Shown piece by piece: positions 24,745 through 38,900 of a stretch of 64,000 bases of DNA. How positions within the stretch are numbered: position 1 is the first letter of the stretch; the number at the start of each line of letters is the position of its first letter. The notes under the pieces are model-generated. The model saw nothing but the letters and a program-made list of their open reading frames with translations. It searched no databases and was not told the DNA's origin. The position numbers and the translations under genes are program-made. The stretch is from IMG/VR virus record IMGVR_UViG_3300020438_003185, positions 1-64,000 of that record, one strand, 5' to 3'. Source of the stretch: a virus.

Positions 24745-26847
24745 TTATGAACTTGGTGGGTGTGGTGTAGCTTGAGTTGGAGCTGGGGATGGACCAGACG
24801 TTGTTCCCACAACAGGCGTGACGCTTGGTGGTCGCGGACCAACTGTTGGCAGAGTGGTAGGAGCCACGGTAGGTACAGTAGGAGCAGGCGATGGTGATGG
24901 TGATGGAGTTGGTGATACTGATGGGGTTGGTGATGGTGATAGACTTGGAGTTGGTGATGGTGATGCACTTGGAGTTTGTGATGGTGATACACTTGGAGTT
25001 GGTGATGCTGATGGGGTTGGTGATGGTGATACACTTGGAGTTTGTGATGGTGATACACTTGGAGTTGGTGATGGTGATGCACTTGGAGTTGGTGGCGCTG
25101 AAGACGAAGTACCGGACTCGTAAGGAGCTTGCATACCCTGTATAAAAGAACCAGCACCACCATTAATGGAATCAGTCCAAAAAGAATATCCAAAAGCACT
25201 GCCTTCTGCTTCATCACCTCCATCACCTGCGTTTCCCCCAAGATCTGACTTTTTCTTAATCCTACTTTCGACAATCTTAAGAAGTTTATTAGACATGGTA
25301 GAACCAGTATCATTACAAGCTTTAGCAATTGCTAATGTATTTTCTAGAGGTGATGTCCAAGAAGTAGTAGGGTCAGGATAGTCACCAGATATACCAATGT
25401 CTGCCGGTACGTTAAAACTTCCCGTCATAGTATTATAACCTTCAGGAAAAGATGGACCCCACCAAATTCCAAACTCATCAAAATCATCAAACCTGCTACC
25501 TCCTCCGGTATCATTAACTTCAATATTACATCTATGTATAAAGCCTTCGCTGCCTCCAAAACCTCCCCAACTAGATTTAGCCAAGTCAAAGCTAGAAAGT
25601 TGTACATAAGGATGAAATTTTACATTCGCGCCAGATTCACTGTTCCATCTCTTTTTTATGTTAGCTAAAGCCATTGCAGGTGTCACTCTGCCATAGGGGG
25701 ATTCTTTGTCTCGAAAAAATTCATCAGAACTTGCTGTATACATCCAAAATGTCCAAGATCCTAAACCTATAGCTCTTGTAGCCTGCACTGGTAGCTCTTC
25801 TTTTTCTAAGAACTTTTGTATTATCCACTCTCCATCAATGTGTGTACATAAAACTAAAAGTCCGCTTTTAAAATCAATGTCACTTCTATTAACAACTCTT
25901 ATAGCTTCTAGTTTCTTTTTTTGACTACTCTCAGTAACAGCTTCACCATCAGTCTCGTCAGTATTATTCTGTTGGGTTCCATCTATTTGAATTAAATTAG
26001 GACCAAAGGCATGTGGATTACCAGACTTTACGCTAAACGGGACTGCCAACCCAGTTGTAAAAGAAGAGTTATAATAATCACCACTAGTTGCATAAAAATC
26101 GTTGTCATTGTAACCTGCTTCCAGTTCCGTTTCGCTAATATTAAAATCGTCAACAGCTGCTGCCTGAACGTCTGTTATTAGTCTAGCTAATATTGGAGCG
26201 TTACTTTCAAAGCAACCAATAGATTCATTATAATGTATTTTCAAGGGGGCTGTGACCGCATGTTTTTCATCAATGTGTCTATGCTGTATATCAATATAAG
26301 TTCCAACATTATTGCTACGATGTTCGGATTCAGTATAACCATAAGAATACATACCACCAGTGCTTCTTCTAGGATTATCTGTTATTATAGGCGCTCCTTT
26401 TTCAGTTAAAATTCTAGAGTTACTATGAGTTCCAATGTCAAAGACGTAGCACTTAACAGCTCCAAAGTCAACGCAACCTCCAACGCTTTTCATTATGTCG
26501 AGCAATTGTCCAAATTCTTGTTCGTTATCAAAAGTTTTACTATATGACTCAAAGTTTTTTAACATAGAAACTAAAGCAGAAGCACCGACAGTCCCATATA
26601 CATATTCATCTCCATTCCAATAGCTGTAAGACCCAGTAGAATTTCCACCAGCATAAGTGACAGGATTATTAGAACTAGAATTAGGCGCACCACACTGTTT
26701 AGAAAATGAAGTTGTTTTAAATTCTGCAAAACCATCAACTGAAAAAGCACCAACTCCTTGACGAACAAGGCTTGCGTTTGAAAAAACAAACACATGATTA
26801 TCGCCACTTTTTGAAAAAATATTTCCTGAATTCACGACACCCTCCAA
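24745..26847 (-). CDS. Tail-tip protein with Pro-Ser-Pro-Thr mucin-like C-terminus
   Basis: A 700-aa protein. Residues 1-580 are folded-looking ([54 protein letters not shown]). The last roughly 115 residues are a low-complexity tract of P-S/T-P-S repeats ([16 protein letters not shown] and variants), ending in [12 protein letters not shown]. Such tracts form stiff, extended linkers and are heavily O-glycosylated in other systems. The start overlaps the upstream gene by 16 bases. No family recognised for the N-terminal part; it probably sits at the tail tip. Confidence 0.6.
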   Translation of the reverse strand: MEGVVNSGNIFSKSGDNHVFVFSNASLVRQGVGAFSVDGFAEFKTTSFSKQCGAPNSSSNNPVTYAGGNSTGSYSYWNGDEYVYGTVGASALVSMLKNFESYSKTFDNEQEFGQLLDIMKSVGGCVDFGAVKCYVFDIGTHSNSRILTEKGAPIITDNPRRSTGGMYSYGYTESEHRSNNVGTYIDIQHRHIDEKHAVTAPLKIHYNESIGCFESNAPILARLITDVQAAAVDDFNISETELEAGYNDNDFYATSGDYYNSSFTTGLAVPFSVKSGNPHAFGPNLIQIDGTQQNNTDETDGEAVTESSQKKKLEAIRVVNRSDIDFKSGLLVLCTHIDGEWIIQKFLEKEELPVQATRAIGLGSWTFWMYTASSDEFFRDKESPYGRVTPAMALANIKKRWNSESGANVKFHPYVQLSSFDLAKSSWGGFGGSEGFIHRCNIEVNDTGGGSRFDDFDEFGIWWGPSFPEGYNTMTGSFNVPADIGISGDYPDPTTSWTSPLENTLAIAKACNDTGSTMSNKLLKIVESRIKKKSDLGGNAGDGGDEAEGSAFGYSFWTDSINGGAGSFIQGMQAPYESGTSSSAPPTPSASPSPTPSVSPSQTPSVSPSPTPSASPTPSVSPSQTPSASPSPTPSLSPSPTPSVSPTPSPSPSPAPTVPTVAPTTLPTVGPRPPSVTPVVGTTSGPSPAPTQATPHPPSS
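24888..25095 (-). repeat. Tandem degenerate repeat encoding P-S-P-T-P-S
   Basis: About 200 bases of imperfect tandem repeats on the + strand sense, built from GGTGATGGTGATACACTTGG-type units separated by AGTT/AGTTT. Units of 18, 24 and 30 bases are mixed. It is in frame with the 700-aa tail protein on the - strand and encodes its Pro/Ser/Thr tract. Open frames seen here on other strands and frames are low-complexity shadows. Confidence 0.85.
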
Positions 26848-29800
26848 TATGTAATTTGTTCCGTTGTGTAATCATCCTCAAACTCATAAAAATGTAAATT
26901 AGTTTTAAAGTTTGTAGGATTTTTACTAGCCATGTTTTTATGTGGCTCTAATGATGCTGGCTGTTTAAAATCTTCTAAAGAACACTGCACACTATTATAG
27001 TATTGACGAGATAAATTTTCAGTAGAATTTGCTAATTTTGGCAATCCAGCTTCTAAATCTTCACCACTTAAAACAGATGAGCTAAACTGAGTTCCATTAA
27101 CAACGCTACCATCATCTGTAAGAACCCGAGTACTTGGATTAGCAGTAACCGTAAATTTATTAGGAGGCACAGCGCTAGCTTGACTTTCTGCATTAGAAAA
27201 GTCTTTACCCATAGACATATAAGTATCTCTAATAGTTTGTTGCATCTGGTGGTAATTCTGATTAGTTGAATTTTTGCCCATATCTTTTCTTTCTAAGGCA
27301 TTCCTTTCATCTTCTAGTTTTTGCGTAAGTCTTCCTATTCTAGATATTTTTTCTTGTTTAGATTTTAACATCTTACCAAAAGATGCTGTAAACAAATCCA
27401 TTTTGTAAATAGTCTGTATGCCACCCGTGCTAACATCTACATTTATGGAAGTAATTAAAGGACCGCCCTCACCCTCCAAGGGTTGTCCTAACATATATCC
27501 ACCCAATGGACCACTAGCAAAAGTAACAGAGCCTCTTTCAGATGTAATTTGGTAAGAAGAGCCAAGGGTTGCTATAGTAGACCCAGCACTATTCATATTT
27601 TTATATCCACCATAATTCCAAGGCACTAGGCTTTCATCTTTTACAAATTCAACATTCCCACCAACATCACCATCTGGATTTGCGTTGGCATCGTTTGTTA
27701 ACCAAGGACCATAAGAATGATTGTGAGCCAAGGGTATAGATGTTCTATCTGGATAAACTGGAGATGGGGAAAATGTTCTTATTTTATTAGGGAGACTATA
27801 TGTTAAATTTGACATACTTTTATTTAAAGCTCCATCAAAATTATCATTATTTAAAACTTCTTCTGGAGCATCAGCAGAAACTCCAAAGTTTAACTTCTTT
27901 GTTGGCCCTGCTTGGGCGACACCCGGATTTGCAAAAAGTGGAACAACATCTGCTTGTAAAGCATGTTTTAATCCTAAGTTGCTATGCTCTTCACAATTTT
28001 TATACGCACTACTTCTAGTTGCGGCAACTCTAGAAGGAAGCGTTATCAAAGCATATACGTAGTTAATATCATATTTAAAATTTGGCTGAACAGTCTCACC
28101 GGCATGTAAATAATCTAGGTCCATCGAGCTACAAAATATTGAACCTACGTTTTCTGTGGTAACAGAGTACACAGTTTCATTTGACGGTTGATAACTTTTT
28201 GTTTCACCCGTTTTCTTATCTATATATTTTATCGGTCTTCTTTCGTAACTATTAGCAGAATAACCACCGTAATAATTTTTAATTACTTGCCCTGTAAACT
28301 TTGGGGGCATATAAAGTTTATTGTCTAAAGTACATTTAACAAAGGCTGTACTGCTTGTACCGGATTTAGGGTTGGCAAATTTATTGGCCTTAGAACCACT
28401 AATAGTATTATTAATATCACTTGTATTATCAAATCCAACAAAATCAGATTCATATTCACCATTAGCATTATCAAAGATTTCTTGTGTAAAAGTATCTTTT
28501 GAAAAACCACTAAAATCTAATTCTTGACTGTTATCAAATCTAGCATAACAAAGAATTCTACCACTACTACCCGATATAGCTTTAATGTCATTAGGCAACA
28601 TGTGTGATTTACCTAAATTTACCATCGAGTCCTGTGCAGGATAACCACCAAGGGGTTCTGGAGTATAATTATATTTAAATTGATTTGTTATAGGGTCTTT
28701 ATTTACTTTTAACTTCTGATCTTCTCGGAAAGTAAAGTTTTTTGAAGACGCAATACCAAAAGATACAAAATCATTCTCTCTATCTTGAGCTTCAGTTTGC
28801 GGAAGGCGTATTAAAAACTTTTTACCTAAACAATCTCTGGCTATACTGTTAACAAAATTATAAACACGTTGAGCATTAGCTACTCCTCTCTTGCCTACTG
28901 CTTGAGCTTCAGCGTTATATGCTATTGCGGTTTCATTTGCGTGTTCTATAAAAGAAAAATTACCATTTTTTAGAGCTGCCTTTATCTTATCATAAAACGT
29001 TTTTTCTTCGTCGGTTAAAAAACTAGTGTTCATATCTTCTAACCTGTCTAACGCAGCGTCTACTATTACAGAGGTTTCGCCAGTTTCTCCATCAGCGAAG
29101 CCTCCAGTTATACTTATAATTTTAGTGTTAAAAGCTTGAGACGACACAACGCTACCAGCAGCAAAACCTATAGAAGAAGCTCTTCTATAATATAGTGGAA
29201 ATCCATAAGGTGGGTGGCAAGGGTTTTTCCCTATACCAGTATTAAATGCATTTTCTTTATTAATTGGTGGAATTGCACACCTTGGAACTGTTACTTTATA
29301 CTCAGAGTCCCCTTCAGCATAAGACTTAACGTCGCCATCAGCTATTGGTTCCATCCATAGTTGTTCGTAATATACTAAAAAACTTCTCCAAGTTTGATAA
29401 TCTTTTAAAGCGGCTCTCATTTCCATCTCTGTAGCAACGTAATAGTTACCAACACCTTCAGCATAAAAACCAGTTGCATCTAACATTATCTGTTGATAAT
29501 CGCCATCACCTACTGGAACGGTAACACCTCTATTATTTATTAATCCATAATAAGGTATTATGTTGCTATGTAAAAGGTTGTTAGGCTTCCAAGTGGCTGT
29601 ATTATCAATAGCGTTTCTTTCTTGAGATCCATGTTTAACGGGGTGATTTTCTACCACATTACCACCAACAACAAATTTATCGGTTGTGCTATTATTAACT
29701 TCATACCCTAAGTCGCTAGATTTAACGGCTACACTTTTTGATTCTAAATATGTTATAAATCTTCTTATAGAACTTAAATTGTAAGGGGTGCTTCTGTCTT

Positions 29801-30938
29801 GTGTTATTACTTTTATTACTCCTGCTGGATCTCCATCAGTACCCATTTTACTAGTACCCGGATGATCTAAACACGGCAAAAGAACAACTAACATTTCATG
29901 ATTTAATTCATCACATATTTCTTGAACAAAGTCTAATAATGATATACTATCGTAGTCTATATATTTAAGAGGAGGCAACAAAGGAACGTCACTAAGATCA
30001 ACAGCATAATTCAAATTTCTAAATTTTACAGTTCCTCCGAAACCTTGTAGATTTTCAGGAATTGTTCCATAGTGTCCAAACAAAGCATTAATTCCTTGCG
30101 CTACTCTGTAAAAAGGTATACCTCTTTCGTTTCTTCTGGAAAAACCAGTTCCCGTATAAGGTCTAGGACTAAGTGCGCCATTGCCATATTTGCTTGGTTT
30201 GCTAGAGTTGATTGAATTAAATCTAAAACCAAAAATTTGTTCAAAAGAACCAGACTCAAACCCCGGTATTCCTTGCATATCGCAACCTTGTAAGTCACCA
30301 ATTTCCACATCTGTTCCATCCGTATATATACTGTCGTTAGACTTTCGTAATCTATTTTCTCCCTTAAGATCATTATCAGTGTAATCATTAGTATTATGTT
30401 CAAGAAAGCCAAACACATTTAAAATATTTGATTGACCTTGACTAACGCCTGAGAAATTATTCAAGACCAACTTTACATTTGCAAGTATTTCTCTAGGATC
30501 TGTTAGTGCTACAGAAAATAAGGGCAGTCCGTCTGGGGATTTAGTTCTTACATAAGATTGTAATATACCGCCAAAAAGAAAATGATTTTTATCTACACTA
30601 CTCGCCGTACTCCTTTTGTAATAAACATCTAGCATATGTTTATAAACAGAAGTGATTGGTCTAAACTTACTACCCATAGAGAAAAATACAGGACTACCAG
30701 CAGGAGGTGGAGCAAAATCATCCGCTGTGCCATTATGATAAACATCTTGACCACTTCCTTTTCCAGTGCCATCCCCTAAGTTATCTTTATCTACAACAAG
30801 CTCTACATTTAAAGTAGAAGAAGTATCGCCAAAACCAGCATTAGCAGAAAAAGATCTAACAGAAGCCCCTAGAAAGGTCTGTTGATCTATATGCATAGAG
30901 GGATAACTAGCAAATGATTCAAATTCATTAGTAGGCAT
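26832..30938 (-). CDS. Large tail hub/baseplate-like protein (1368 aa)
   Basis: The N-terminal roughly 400 residues look like a tail hub: [20 protein letters not shown] with LNVELVVD (first barrel), [33 protein letters not shown], and [20 protein letters not shown], the latter resembling the 'SLLDLLNEICE' helix of hub proteins (gp27/tail-protein type). The central and C-terminal parts are unassigned, with a likely coiled coil near residues 1195-1225 ([20 protein letters not shown]). Adjacent to distal-tail-like and tip genes, it probably forms the cap of the tail tube. Start MPTNEF lies 14 bases after the preceding stop. Confidence 0.6.
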   Translation of the reverse strand: MPTNEFESFASYPSMHIDQQTFLGASVRSFSANAGFGDTSSTLNVELVVDKDNLGDGTGKGSGQDVYHNGTADDFAPPPAGSPVFFSMGSKFRPITSVYKHMLDVYYKRSTASSVDKNHFLFGGILQSYVRTKSPDGLPLFSVALTDPREILANVKLVLNNFSGVSQGQSNILNVFGFLEHNTNDYTDNDLKGENRLRKSNDSIYTDGTDVEIGDLQGCDMQGIPGFESGSFEQIFGFRFNSINSSKPSKYGNGALSPRPYTGTGFSRRNERGIPFYRVAQGINALFGHYGTIPENLQGFGGTVKFRNLNYAVDLSDVPLLPPLKYIDYDSISLLDFVQEICDELNHEMLVVLLPCLDHPGTSKMGTDGDPAGVIKVITQDRSTPYNLSSIRRFITYLESKSVAVKSSDLGYEVNNSTTDKFVVGGNVVENHPVKHGSQERNAIDNTATWKPNNLLHSNIIPYYGLINNRGVTVPVGDGDYQQIMLDATGFYAEGVGNYYVATEMEMRAALKDYQTWRSFLVYYEQLWMEPIADGDVKSYAEGDSEYKVTVPRCAIPPINKENAFNTGIGKNPCHPPYGFPLYYRRASSIGFAAGSVVSSQAFNTKIISITGGFADGETGETSVIVDAALDRLEDMNTSFLTDEEKTFYDKIKAALKNGNFSFIEHANETAIAYNAEAQAVGKRGVANAQRVYNFVNSIARDCLGKKFLIRLPQTEAQDRENDFVSFGIASSKNFTFREDQKLKVNKDPITNQFKYNYTPEPLGGYPAQDSMVNLGKSHMLPNDIKAISGSSGRILCYARFDNSQELDFSGFSKDTFTQEIFDNANGEYESDFVGFDNTSDINNTISGSKANKFANPKSGTSSTAFVKCTLDNKLYMPPKFTGQVIKNYYGGYSANSYERRPIKYIDKKTGETKSYQPSNETVYSVTTENVGSIFCSSMDLDYLHAGETVQPNFKYDINYVYALITLPSRVAATRSSAYKNCEEHSNLGLKHALQADVVPLFANPGVAQAGPTKKLNFGVSADAPEEVLNNDNFDGALNKSMSNLTYSLPNKIRTFSPSPVYPDRTSIPLAHNHSYGPWLTNDANANPDGDVGGNVEFVKDESLVPWNYGGYKNMNSAGSTIATLGSSYQITSERGSVTFASGPLGGYMLGQPLEGEGGPLITSINVDVSTGGIQTIYKMDLFTASFGKMLKSKQEKISRIGRLTQKLEDERNALERKDMGKNSTNQNYHQMQQTIRDTYMSMGKDFSNAESQASAVPPNKFTVTANPSTRVLTDDGSVVNGTQFSSSVLSGEDLEAGLPKLANSTENLSRQYYNSVQCSLEDFKQPASLEPHKNMASKNPTNFKTNLHFYEFEDDYTTEQITYWRVS

Positions 30939-30952
30939 AATATTTTCCTATT

Positions 30953-31423
30953 TTAATATGAATAAGGAGAGTATGGATCAACGTCTCTCTTGTTTCTAGT
31001 CCACGGAACTTTTTTAGTTGCAAGTGTAGGATCATCATTTAGGGAAGTGGTTGTAGAACCAGTTACTGGGAGCAACGAACTTCCAGCCTCCGACGAGCCA
31101 GAATAATGTATATAATTACTGTGATTAAGATCTACTTTTGTTTCTTGATGCGCTGTAGATATTGTAGGATAATAACTTCTTATAAATCTACCACCATCGC
31201 CAAACTTTGTCACATCAAATATAGTACCTCCAGCATGAGAACTGTCTTGCCTTCCACGTACATCTGGATTATATAATAAAGAATAATAAGGTGCTGATGA
31301 TCTAGTAATCCCTATATTATACTTATTTGAATCATTAATAACATTGAGATATTGCGAAGTATATGCAATTCCACCTAAAATATTATTAAGACTACCAAAA
31401 GTATTAGAAGTATATTCTGACAT
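30953..31423 (-). CDS. Small tail protein, unknown (156 aa)
   Basis: A 156-aa Ser/Tyr/Asn-rich protein beginning MSEYTSNTFGSLNNILGG and ending RNKRDVDPYSPYSY. The start ATG overlaps the upstream stop (TAATG at 31423), so it is translationally coupled to the 511-aa distal-tail-like gene. No membrane or catalytic motif is visible. Likely an accessory structural subunit between distal tail and hub. Confidence 0.55.
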   Translation of the reverse strand: MSEYTSNTFGSLNNILGGIAYTSQYLNVINDSNKYNIGITRSSAPYYSLLYNPDVRGRQDSSHAGGTIFDVTKFGDGGRFIRSYYPTISTAHQETKVDLNHSNYIHYSGSSEAGSSLLPVTGSTTTSLNDDPTLATKKVPWTRNKRDVDPYSPYSY

Positions 31424-32958
31424 TATTTATATACCCACTCTAAACTTAAAGAATATCTGCCTTCTAATGGAGACCAGCTTTCTGAGGGAGGGCTTAGATA
31501 CCAAGTTGAAGCACCATTGGTAGAAGGTTCATATGATTCTATTAGACCTCTTAAAGTAGATTTATAAGGCTCTGTTCTACTTGGAGATCCAACTAAACTA
31601 TTTCCAGAATACCCAATGTTTTTAAAATCGAATTGAATATCTATACTTAAACTTCTTCTATATTCAGTTCTACCAAAAGTGAACTGCAAGATAGGGCCGG
31701 TGCTGCCGCCTATAACTGGTATCACAGCGTATTGATCTCCGGGCGATGTGTCAGAAACTGTTACATTTTCTGAAATAGAATTTATGAAATATTTTGTAGG
31801 TCTATTGTCATAGCTAGCACTGTAAGTAACTTCGCCTGTAATTTCATTTGCTGATACACTAACTGATAAAGGTCTTGCATTTAAAGTTATACCAACAGCA
31901 CTATTAGCTCTTCTATACATTTCACTAGCTATACCACAAGCACCGCCATTAGATATAGTATTCCACTTAGACTGAGCGTTTGATATGGGAGAGTCGCCCA
32001 CGCTAGCGTCTGATGTATCCCACTCGTTATCTTGTTCCCAATATGAAATTCCTTTTATAGTACCATTTACGGATGCTCCAACAAAGGGATTGCTTGCGTC
32101 ATCGCTTGATGAAATTTCAAAAGTTTCTATAGCTTGCGTAAATCCTTTAAGTAATACAAACGTATCTGTATAAGTAGCAGATCCAGAAGCTTTATCTATT
32201 GATATTACTCTAGAGTGATCAGCTGCAAATTGATTTGTTGTTCCGACAGACGCAGACCCTAAGAAAGAACTAATCCCCTTATAAACATTTGCACCAGTAC
32301 CTAAAAACTGATATATATAATTATTAGCTTGTTCCCAAGCAGCTAAACCACTATTACGCTGGGCTGTATTAGAGGTGTCTACCATAGACCCAGTAGCCGT
32401 CACAGTTCTAACAAGTCTTTGTATTCTTGGAAAAGTGGCACTCCCCGCAGCATTTGTATAACCAAAACTTTCATCTGGAGTTATTTCAAAAGTTTCGTTA
32501 AAATCTTCTAGATTATAATTTGCGAGTGATGGAGATTGAGCTGATGTATCACCATCAAAATGCACCCCTCTCTCATCAGAATTTTCTTTAGTAGCATTTA
32601 TTGTGATAGTATACGCACACGTATTTACATATACACCTTCTTGAAAATCTATAGACTGAACAGTTAGCCCACTATACACCATAGCGCCTACTGTTAATTG
32701 ATTAGATTTATGAACTAATTTTGTAATTGCTTTTTGAATACTTATTATTTTAGATGCGCCTGCTCCACTTACATTTCCACCGCCAGCAATTATTGTGTCT
32801 TTGCTGCCCGCACCAACTAGTATAGTTCCAACTAAAGTTATAGTGTGACTTTTTCCAAAGTGAATAAGTTTGTTTTCTAAAGGTGAACTAGATATAGAAA
32901 CCAAAGGAACTGGATTATATATTTGCCCTCCATCAAAAACTATTGCTGGTGTTGACAT
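31423..32958 (-). CDS. Distal-tail-like protein (511 aa)
   Basis: A 511-aa protein starting MSTPAIVFDGGQIYNPVPLV. The order FDGG...P.P.VSIS...HFGKSHTITLVGTILVG, then a long beta-rich body with YSGLTVQSIDFQEGVYVN and ACAYTITINA-type strands, resembles phage tail proteins that attach to the end of the tube. The C-terminal region has TSWYL-like (ASTWYLSPPSESWSPLEGRYSLSLEWVYK-type) closing strands. Family assignment is by pattern and gene order (after the giant protein, before the hub). Ribosome site AAGGAAA lies upstream. Confidence 0.55.
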   Translation of the reverse strand: MSTPAIVFDGGQIYNPVPLVSISSSPLENKLIHFGKSHTITLVGTILVGAGSKDTIIAGGGNVSGAGASKIISIQKAITKLVHKSNQLTVGAMVYSGLTVQSIDFQEGVYVNTCAYTITINATKENSDERGVHFDGDTSAQSPSLANYNLEDFNETFEITPDESFGYTNAAGSATFPRIQRLVRTVTATGSMVDTSNTAQRNSGLAAWEQANNYIYQFLGTGANVYKGISSFLGSASVGTTNQFAADHSRVISIDKASGSATYTDTFVLLKGFTQAIETFEISSSDDASNPFVGASVNGTIKGISYWEQDNEWDTSDASVGDSPISNAQSKWNTISNGGACGIASEMYRRANSAVGITLNARPLSVSVSANEITGEVTYSASYDNRPTKYFINSISENVTVSDTSPGDQYAVIPVIGGSTGPILQFTFGRTEYRRSLSIDIQFDFKNIGYSGNSLVGSPSRTEPYKSTLRGLIESYEPSTNGASTWYLSPPSESWSPLEGRYSLSLEWVYK

Positions 32959-32992
32959 TTTTTTATTTTCCTTATGTATTTTATTAAAAGGG

Positions 32993-35900
32993 TTATACTT
33001 GGAAGTGACCCTTAGTATGTAAAATCATTTCATCTACGCCGGATGCTGAAGTTTCAACGTGCATATTTAATGGATCGCCAGAATTATTGATACTCTCCAT
33101 TACACTTCCTGATATAGAAAGATTAAAAATATCATCTCCAGAATTATCGGCTATTCCTAAAACGCCAAAGGTATTCAACCTTAGTTCTATATCATTATAC
33201 ACATTTCCTATACCGGAAGGCTTAATGAGATTCATACTAGAAGACGTAGAAGGAGGCTTTCCGCTTATGAATAATCTATTATATCCTGCCAAAAATGTTC
33301 CAAAGTAATAAGCTCCATGAATTTGTTCGATAAATGGCCTGTGGGACACATATCCCTTTGGATTAGAATCTTGTCCTGAAGCTTCTACAAATATTTCACC
33401 CTTTTCGTTAGCATATACTATACCACCTTGATATAGATTGTTGTTTGTTTTTGTGCCGTTTTTGAAATCAAACAGAAGGTATTTTTCATGATCTTGTACG
33501 TTCATGCTTCCGAATATTCTGCCAGCTAAATTTGTGTCTGGATGAGAAAAGGAAGGAGCTTGTCTTCTAAGCATTGCGTCATAGTTGTAAACAGCTCCAC
33601 CAGAAGATAGTATTTGAGACGAGATTCCAGAACCATAAGAATGAGAAGGACTACCTACTACCAATGTATAATCTTGATCGGATCTAGCGTTTCTGTCTAG
33701 AGCAATAGATCTTCCAAAGAAATCATTTTCATTTACAGAGTTGTAACCTTGAGGTATAAGCTTCTGTATGTATACCCAATCTTGTCTCTTTGATCCCCAA
33801 TCAGAAATTTTATTTTCATAAGTGTAAACTGCTCCTTGATTGCCTGAGCCACCAATAGCAAAATCGTTTTTATCTATTTGTGTTATATCAAATTGATCAT
33901 TGAATTCTTTTCTAACAAATTCCCCAGAAGCTCCGACATCAGCCGTCTTTACTATGTTAGCAGTTCCATCATGAGATGGTGCTGAGATAACTAGAACATC
34001 ACCATCAACATCAAAAGACATGCCAAATTGATCGCCAGCATTTAATGTGTCTGGTCTAAATTTCCTAGTACACGACCAAGCCGTTTGAACTGACAAGTTG
34101 GTAACATTTGTTTGATTATAATCTCTAGTAAATTTATAAACAGATCCAGCGCCACCATTAGATCCTAAATCAGCATTTAATAAAGGTGTGTTTGGAGAGT
34201 TATTTACAACTTCATCCCAAGACGTAATGTTCTGTCCAGAGAAAGCAGCAAAAGGTGCAGAAACATAAACTTCACCTTTATGTATTTTTACCTTATATCC
34301 GAATAAGTCGCCCGGATAACCAGACATGTGAGGTTGCATTTCGTGGAAATCTAAAAAGTCATATCCAAATGTTTTCATTAAGGAGTTGCGACCTTCTCCA
34401 TAGCCATTGTCTTCATATGTTACGCCGTCAATATCAACCTTAAATCTACACCAAGTTCCCATAGAAACCATATCTCCAGAGAATGCAGATATTCTTCCAA
34501 GTCTGGCATTTTCTATGGCAACATCATCAATTGGTGGCATTGGACTTTTAAATGTCTGGTAGCTTGGCGCATTAGCCCTTGCTGGTTCAAGTGGAGCAAG
34601 CCAAGGTCTGCCCGGATAAGTCAGGGAAGCTTCATCATTACCAAACCGGCTCGGATCTTTAATAGAATTCTGAGTATAACCTCCAAAGAGATTATTAAAT
34701 CCACTATTAATTTCAGAACTCATTAATTTAGCAGGACTAGTTTTTTCTGGAGAAACAATTTTCAACATACTTTCATATCTTAAAGTTCCTCCATATTCAT
34801 CCTCGTAATAAACATCACTTTCTTCACTCCTATAATCCGCTGGATATAGACTTCTTAAGAACGATATAACATCTCCATTAATCCAATTCTCTCTGTCAGG
34901 AAGTCTAACATTACTTCCTTGAATTAGGCTGGCATCACTAATGACTGTAATTCTAGATTTTTCAGCACCAGTTAGGAAAGGTCTCTGATAATAAATTTCT
35001 TGTGCAGCTGTAACTGGTCCGTCTGCAAGCTCTGGGCCGGGAGTTCCAAAACCCTCTTCGCTACGACAAAAATCAGTTGGGCAATATTTACTGCTATCAG
35101 AACTAATTTCTTGTATTACTTCTCTAGTACTAATAGAAGCAGGAGTGCCTTCAGAAACTAACTCTGTTCTTGTGCTATAAATTGGTCGCTGTTGAGTTTT
35201 AGTGATAGTTCCTATCTTGACTCCAGATATACCTATCAATCTTTGAGTGAATATTGATTCTGGGTCAATTGTTTCTACGCCATAATTATCACCTTGTATG
35301 TATACAGATATACCAGAAGCGCCAGATGGAACAGTAAAGTCGAAATGATGCGTATAGTTTATTCCTCCATAATTTCCTATAGGCCAAACATCTATAGTAG
35401 ATGCTTCCTCTTGTGGCCCTTGTCGATACTGAGACTCACCTATGCTATATTTGGAGTCAATTGTGATATAACTATCTCCCCCGTAAACTAATGGATCTCT
35501 TAATTCTGACATTTCATTATTTAGCGGTGTTGTGATAATATTCGCAGCACCGTTGACATTGCTAACATAAACACCAAGAACTCGCTCTTCAGATCTACGT
35601 TCAGATGAAAAAGTTGTAAACATTCTATAAGTTTGTTCAGGTTCTACTGGGAAATCAATCCTCGCAGTACCTGTTCTCATAAAGGGGGTTCCAGTGTCAG
35701 CAGTTCTTTTATCAACAATTTTTGCATCGTAATATAGAAGAGTATTAACAGCGAAATTATTTTCAAAACAAACTGCCAAATATTTTTGAACAAACACATC
35801 GCTTACACTATTTAACTTAGAAAGTTCTCCTCTTTTACCTTCTATAAAGTTAGTATTAAAACGATTTATAACAAGGCCATCTATACGGCTACCTGTGCCA

Positions 35901-38900
35901 CGAGGTATACTCTGTAGAGGCAAGCTTGGAAGTCCTGTATCCTCCAATGTTGCATACTTATGTTTACTGTCTAAATACAAAGGTCTAATATTTGATCCTA
36001 GTTTAGACAAGGTGGTTTGTAACTTAGCTACTCTGCTGAAAATCTCTTCCCCCAAACTGTTATCCCAATTTTCATTGATGTCTCGACTCATACGTGGCCC
36101 AACAGTAATTACGATCTTTCTATTCTCTGCGCCATTAAGCCACAGTTTTAACTGTGCTGCTTCTTGGTCACTAGGAATATTGTCAGTATTTGCTATCCAT
36201 AAAACATCAAACTGAGAAGCTACTTGATTTATCTGTGACATCTGTACATTTTCAAATACTTCATAGTTTAATACCCACTGGAACGTGCTGGCAAGTCTAG
36301 ACTCATCATAACCATCAACAAAAGATGTTCGTTCCGTCCAACCACCCAGTTGTGCAACTCTAGTGTTTCCATTAGATGTTTTATCTAAAAGGTTCATATA
36401 GAAGATAACATTTGTGTCACCACCAGAAGATAGAGACCGTGAAGATTCAAACTCAGTTGTGGTCATAACAACTATCTTGGCAGTAGTATTTAGCAATTGT
36501 TCTTCCACGCAAATTGGAAATGTATCTTGAACTTCTACATTATAGTCTTCTGTTTCTTCCAATATTTCAGATCTTGCCATGAACAAGGCATTTTTATTAT
36601 TTTGTTCTAAAATTGGATTATCTTTATCAAAGAATAGACTATTAGATTCTGTTCCAAATTCATTATAATTCAAGTATGTATAGTTACCACTGTCATGCGT
36701 AATACCAAATTCTATTTCTGTATGCACATTGTTATCATCAAACTCAGGAAAATCAACAACAGTCTCATATCCAGATATATATTTTACTTGTCTATAACGG
36801 GGTCCAGTAGCTGGTATAACCTTTGTAATAATTTTCTTTTCTGCTGCTGCTAAAATAGGAATAGGTTCATAATTTTTCTTTGGATATTCTGGGCAAGGTA
36901 TAGCATCATCACAGCACCCACAGTTATAAGTCTCTGGAAGATTATGAGTACCATAAACTAAAGCAAGGTTAACTTTGAAATTAACTTTATTATTACGACA
37001 ATCAAAGCACTGATCTGACCACTCTGCTCTAAGGTCTCCTTCGTGTTTAATGACATGATTACATCTGTTATTAAGTTCAAAATAACCTTGCTGCTTACCG
37101 GCAGCTATAAGAGAAGCAAGTTCATCTAACCCTTGAAGTATATTGTCTACTTTAGGTTTGCTACAGCTATAACTTCTATAGATGTTTTCATCATACAATC
37201 TGATATCAGCAACCCCAGAGCCTCGCATATTTCCACCCGACACATACGTATAAGTAGTATTTGATGGTACAAAGGATGGTATATTGTTATAATATATACC
37301 CGTGTCTTGATCTACCATAGACTCATATCTACTAGCAGCTGGATATAACCTCATTCTAGAATCCAAGTTAGTCAAGAGCCTGTTAATAATAGAATTAGAA
37401 TTAAAGTATGCTCCACTTCTTCCGTATTGATCAGTTTCAAATACGGGATCATCACCCACTAATACAAGGTGTCTATCACCTAGCCCCAACCAATTTTGAA
37501 TGTTATCTATGTATTCTTTACTAAGCCTATCTATCTCTGGAGTGATTATAAATAGTAACCCAACTTCTGGTGGAATTTCTGGATCTTCAAATCCACTTTC
37601 TACATATCGTTCACTGCCATAAGTAGCTTTAAATAATTCATCATAGTATCTATCCAAGTGATTGTCAGCATCTTCAATAGTTAAATCTTTATCTGTCAAT
37701 AGATATTTACTTTTTTCTATAGATCTATGCAAGTTACCCCACGCTCCGAATTGCATAACTTTGTCATGCTCGAAATATTTTCTAGCCTGCAAAACTCTTA
37801 CAGCACCAGCATTAACGTTAGAAAACCATTGTTGTGGATCACTAGCCATTCGTCCCGGCTTATACCATAAAAGCCCTGCGTCAGTAGCGCCAATACTATC
37901 AGTTGGAGACCCTATAGCAAGTAAGGTTCCATCCTCATTTAAGTCCACGCTATAACCTAGTCTTGGATTAGGCATATACTTAGAAGTTAGCCAATTCCAA
38001 GAGTGATTAGGATTTATTTGAGAATCATTTATTTCTGTGGACAAGGAGTACCCTGTATACACATCATTGTAAGCAAGTCTGTAAGTGTATTGACCGCTAG
38101 GAGATAGGTTGTCATATACTTCCACGGCGGCTTGTCTTCGACCCGTAGCATTAATGGCAGTGCGTTTTTTGAACAAGTAAGAAGTTTTAGCTTCTCTTAA
38201 TTCTAAAACATCGCTGATTCCAACTCGTTGTACCCAATTTCCAAAATAATCGTAAAAATAATTGAAAGAACCATAACCATAAGATTGTTCATAAACTCTA
38301 ACTTGAGAGGACATGTATGGAGAACCTATTACTAAAGCACTACCGTCTTCGCTAATCGCTACATCATGACCAAATCTATCCACAGCAACAGCGCTGCTAG
38401 TAGTAGGGGAATCAATTCTCTGTATAGTTTTCCAACCATCGTCAAATTTTTCAAATACAAACACAGCTCCACCACTAGGAGGAGCTATATTAAATCCGGG
38501 TGTTGAAGGATTAAATGTACCAAAGTTAGATCCAGCAAATAATTTAAAATCTAGTGTTTCTATCAACCTGTTTATATTTAAAGTAGAATCTAATAAACTT
38601 ATAGCTTGACTAAACCAAACTTCTTTATTTTCAAAACGTCCTCCATCATCATCACTATCGGTTGTATCATCCCTGCCATCGTTACCGCCGATACTTGTAA
38701 CTATAGAAGGTCTAGCGGGTTGATTTAAATGATTTACCAACCCATTATCATAAGCTTCTTGAGAAACCCAACTCATAAATCTTTCTAATCCACCATCGCC
38801 TTCAATGGAAGTGTTGTTAGTAGAACCAACAGCCCTTGTGCCGTAAGATAACGATGTGTCTACAAAGAATCCAACTATAGCGGGCTGATTACTATTTTGT

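Noticed and set aside
24888-25095. CRISPR-like array
   Set aside because: Units are imperfect, of mixed length and without unique spacers; they encode the P-S-P-T tract.
24732-25328. Long open frames on both strands over the Pro-rich region
   Set aside because: They are shadows of the low-complexity repeat; their translations (His/Leu/Gln or Val/Gly/Asp runs) have no ribosome sites and lie inside a clear gene frame.
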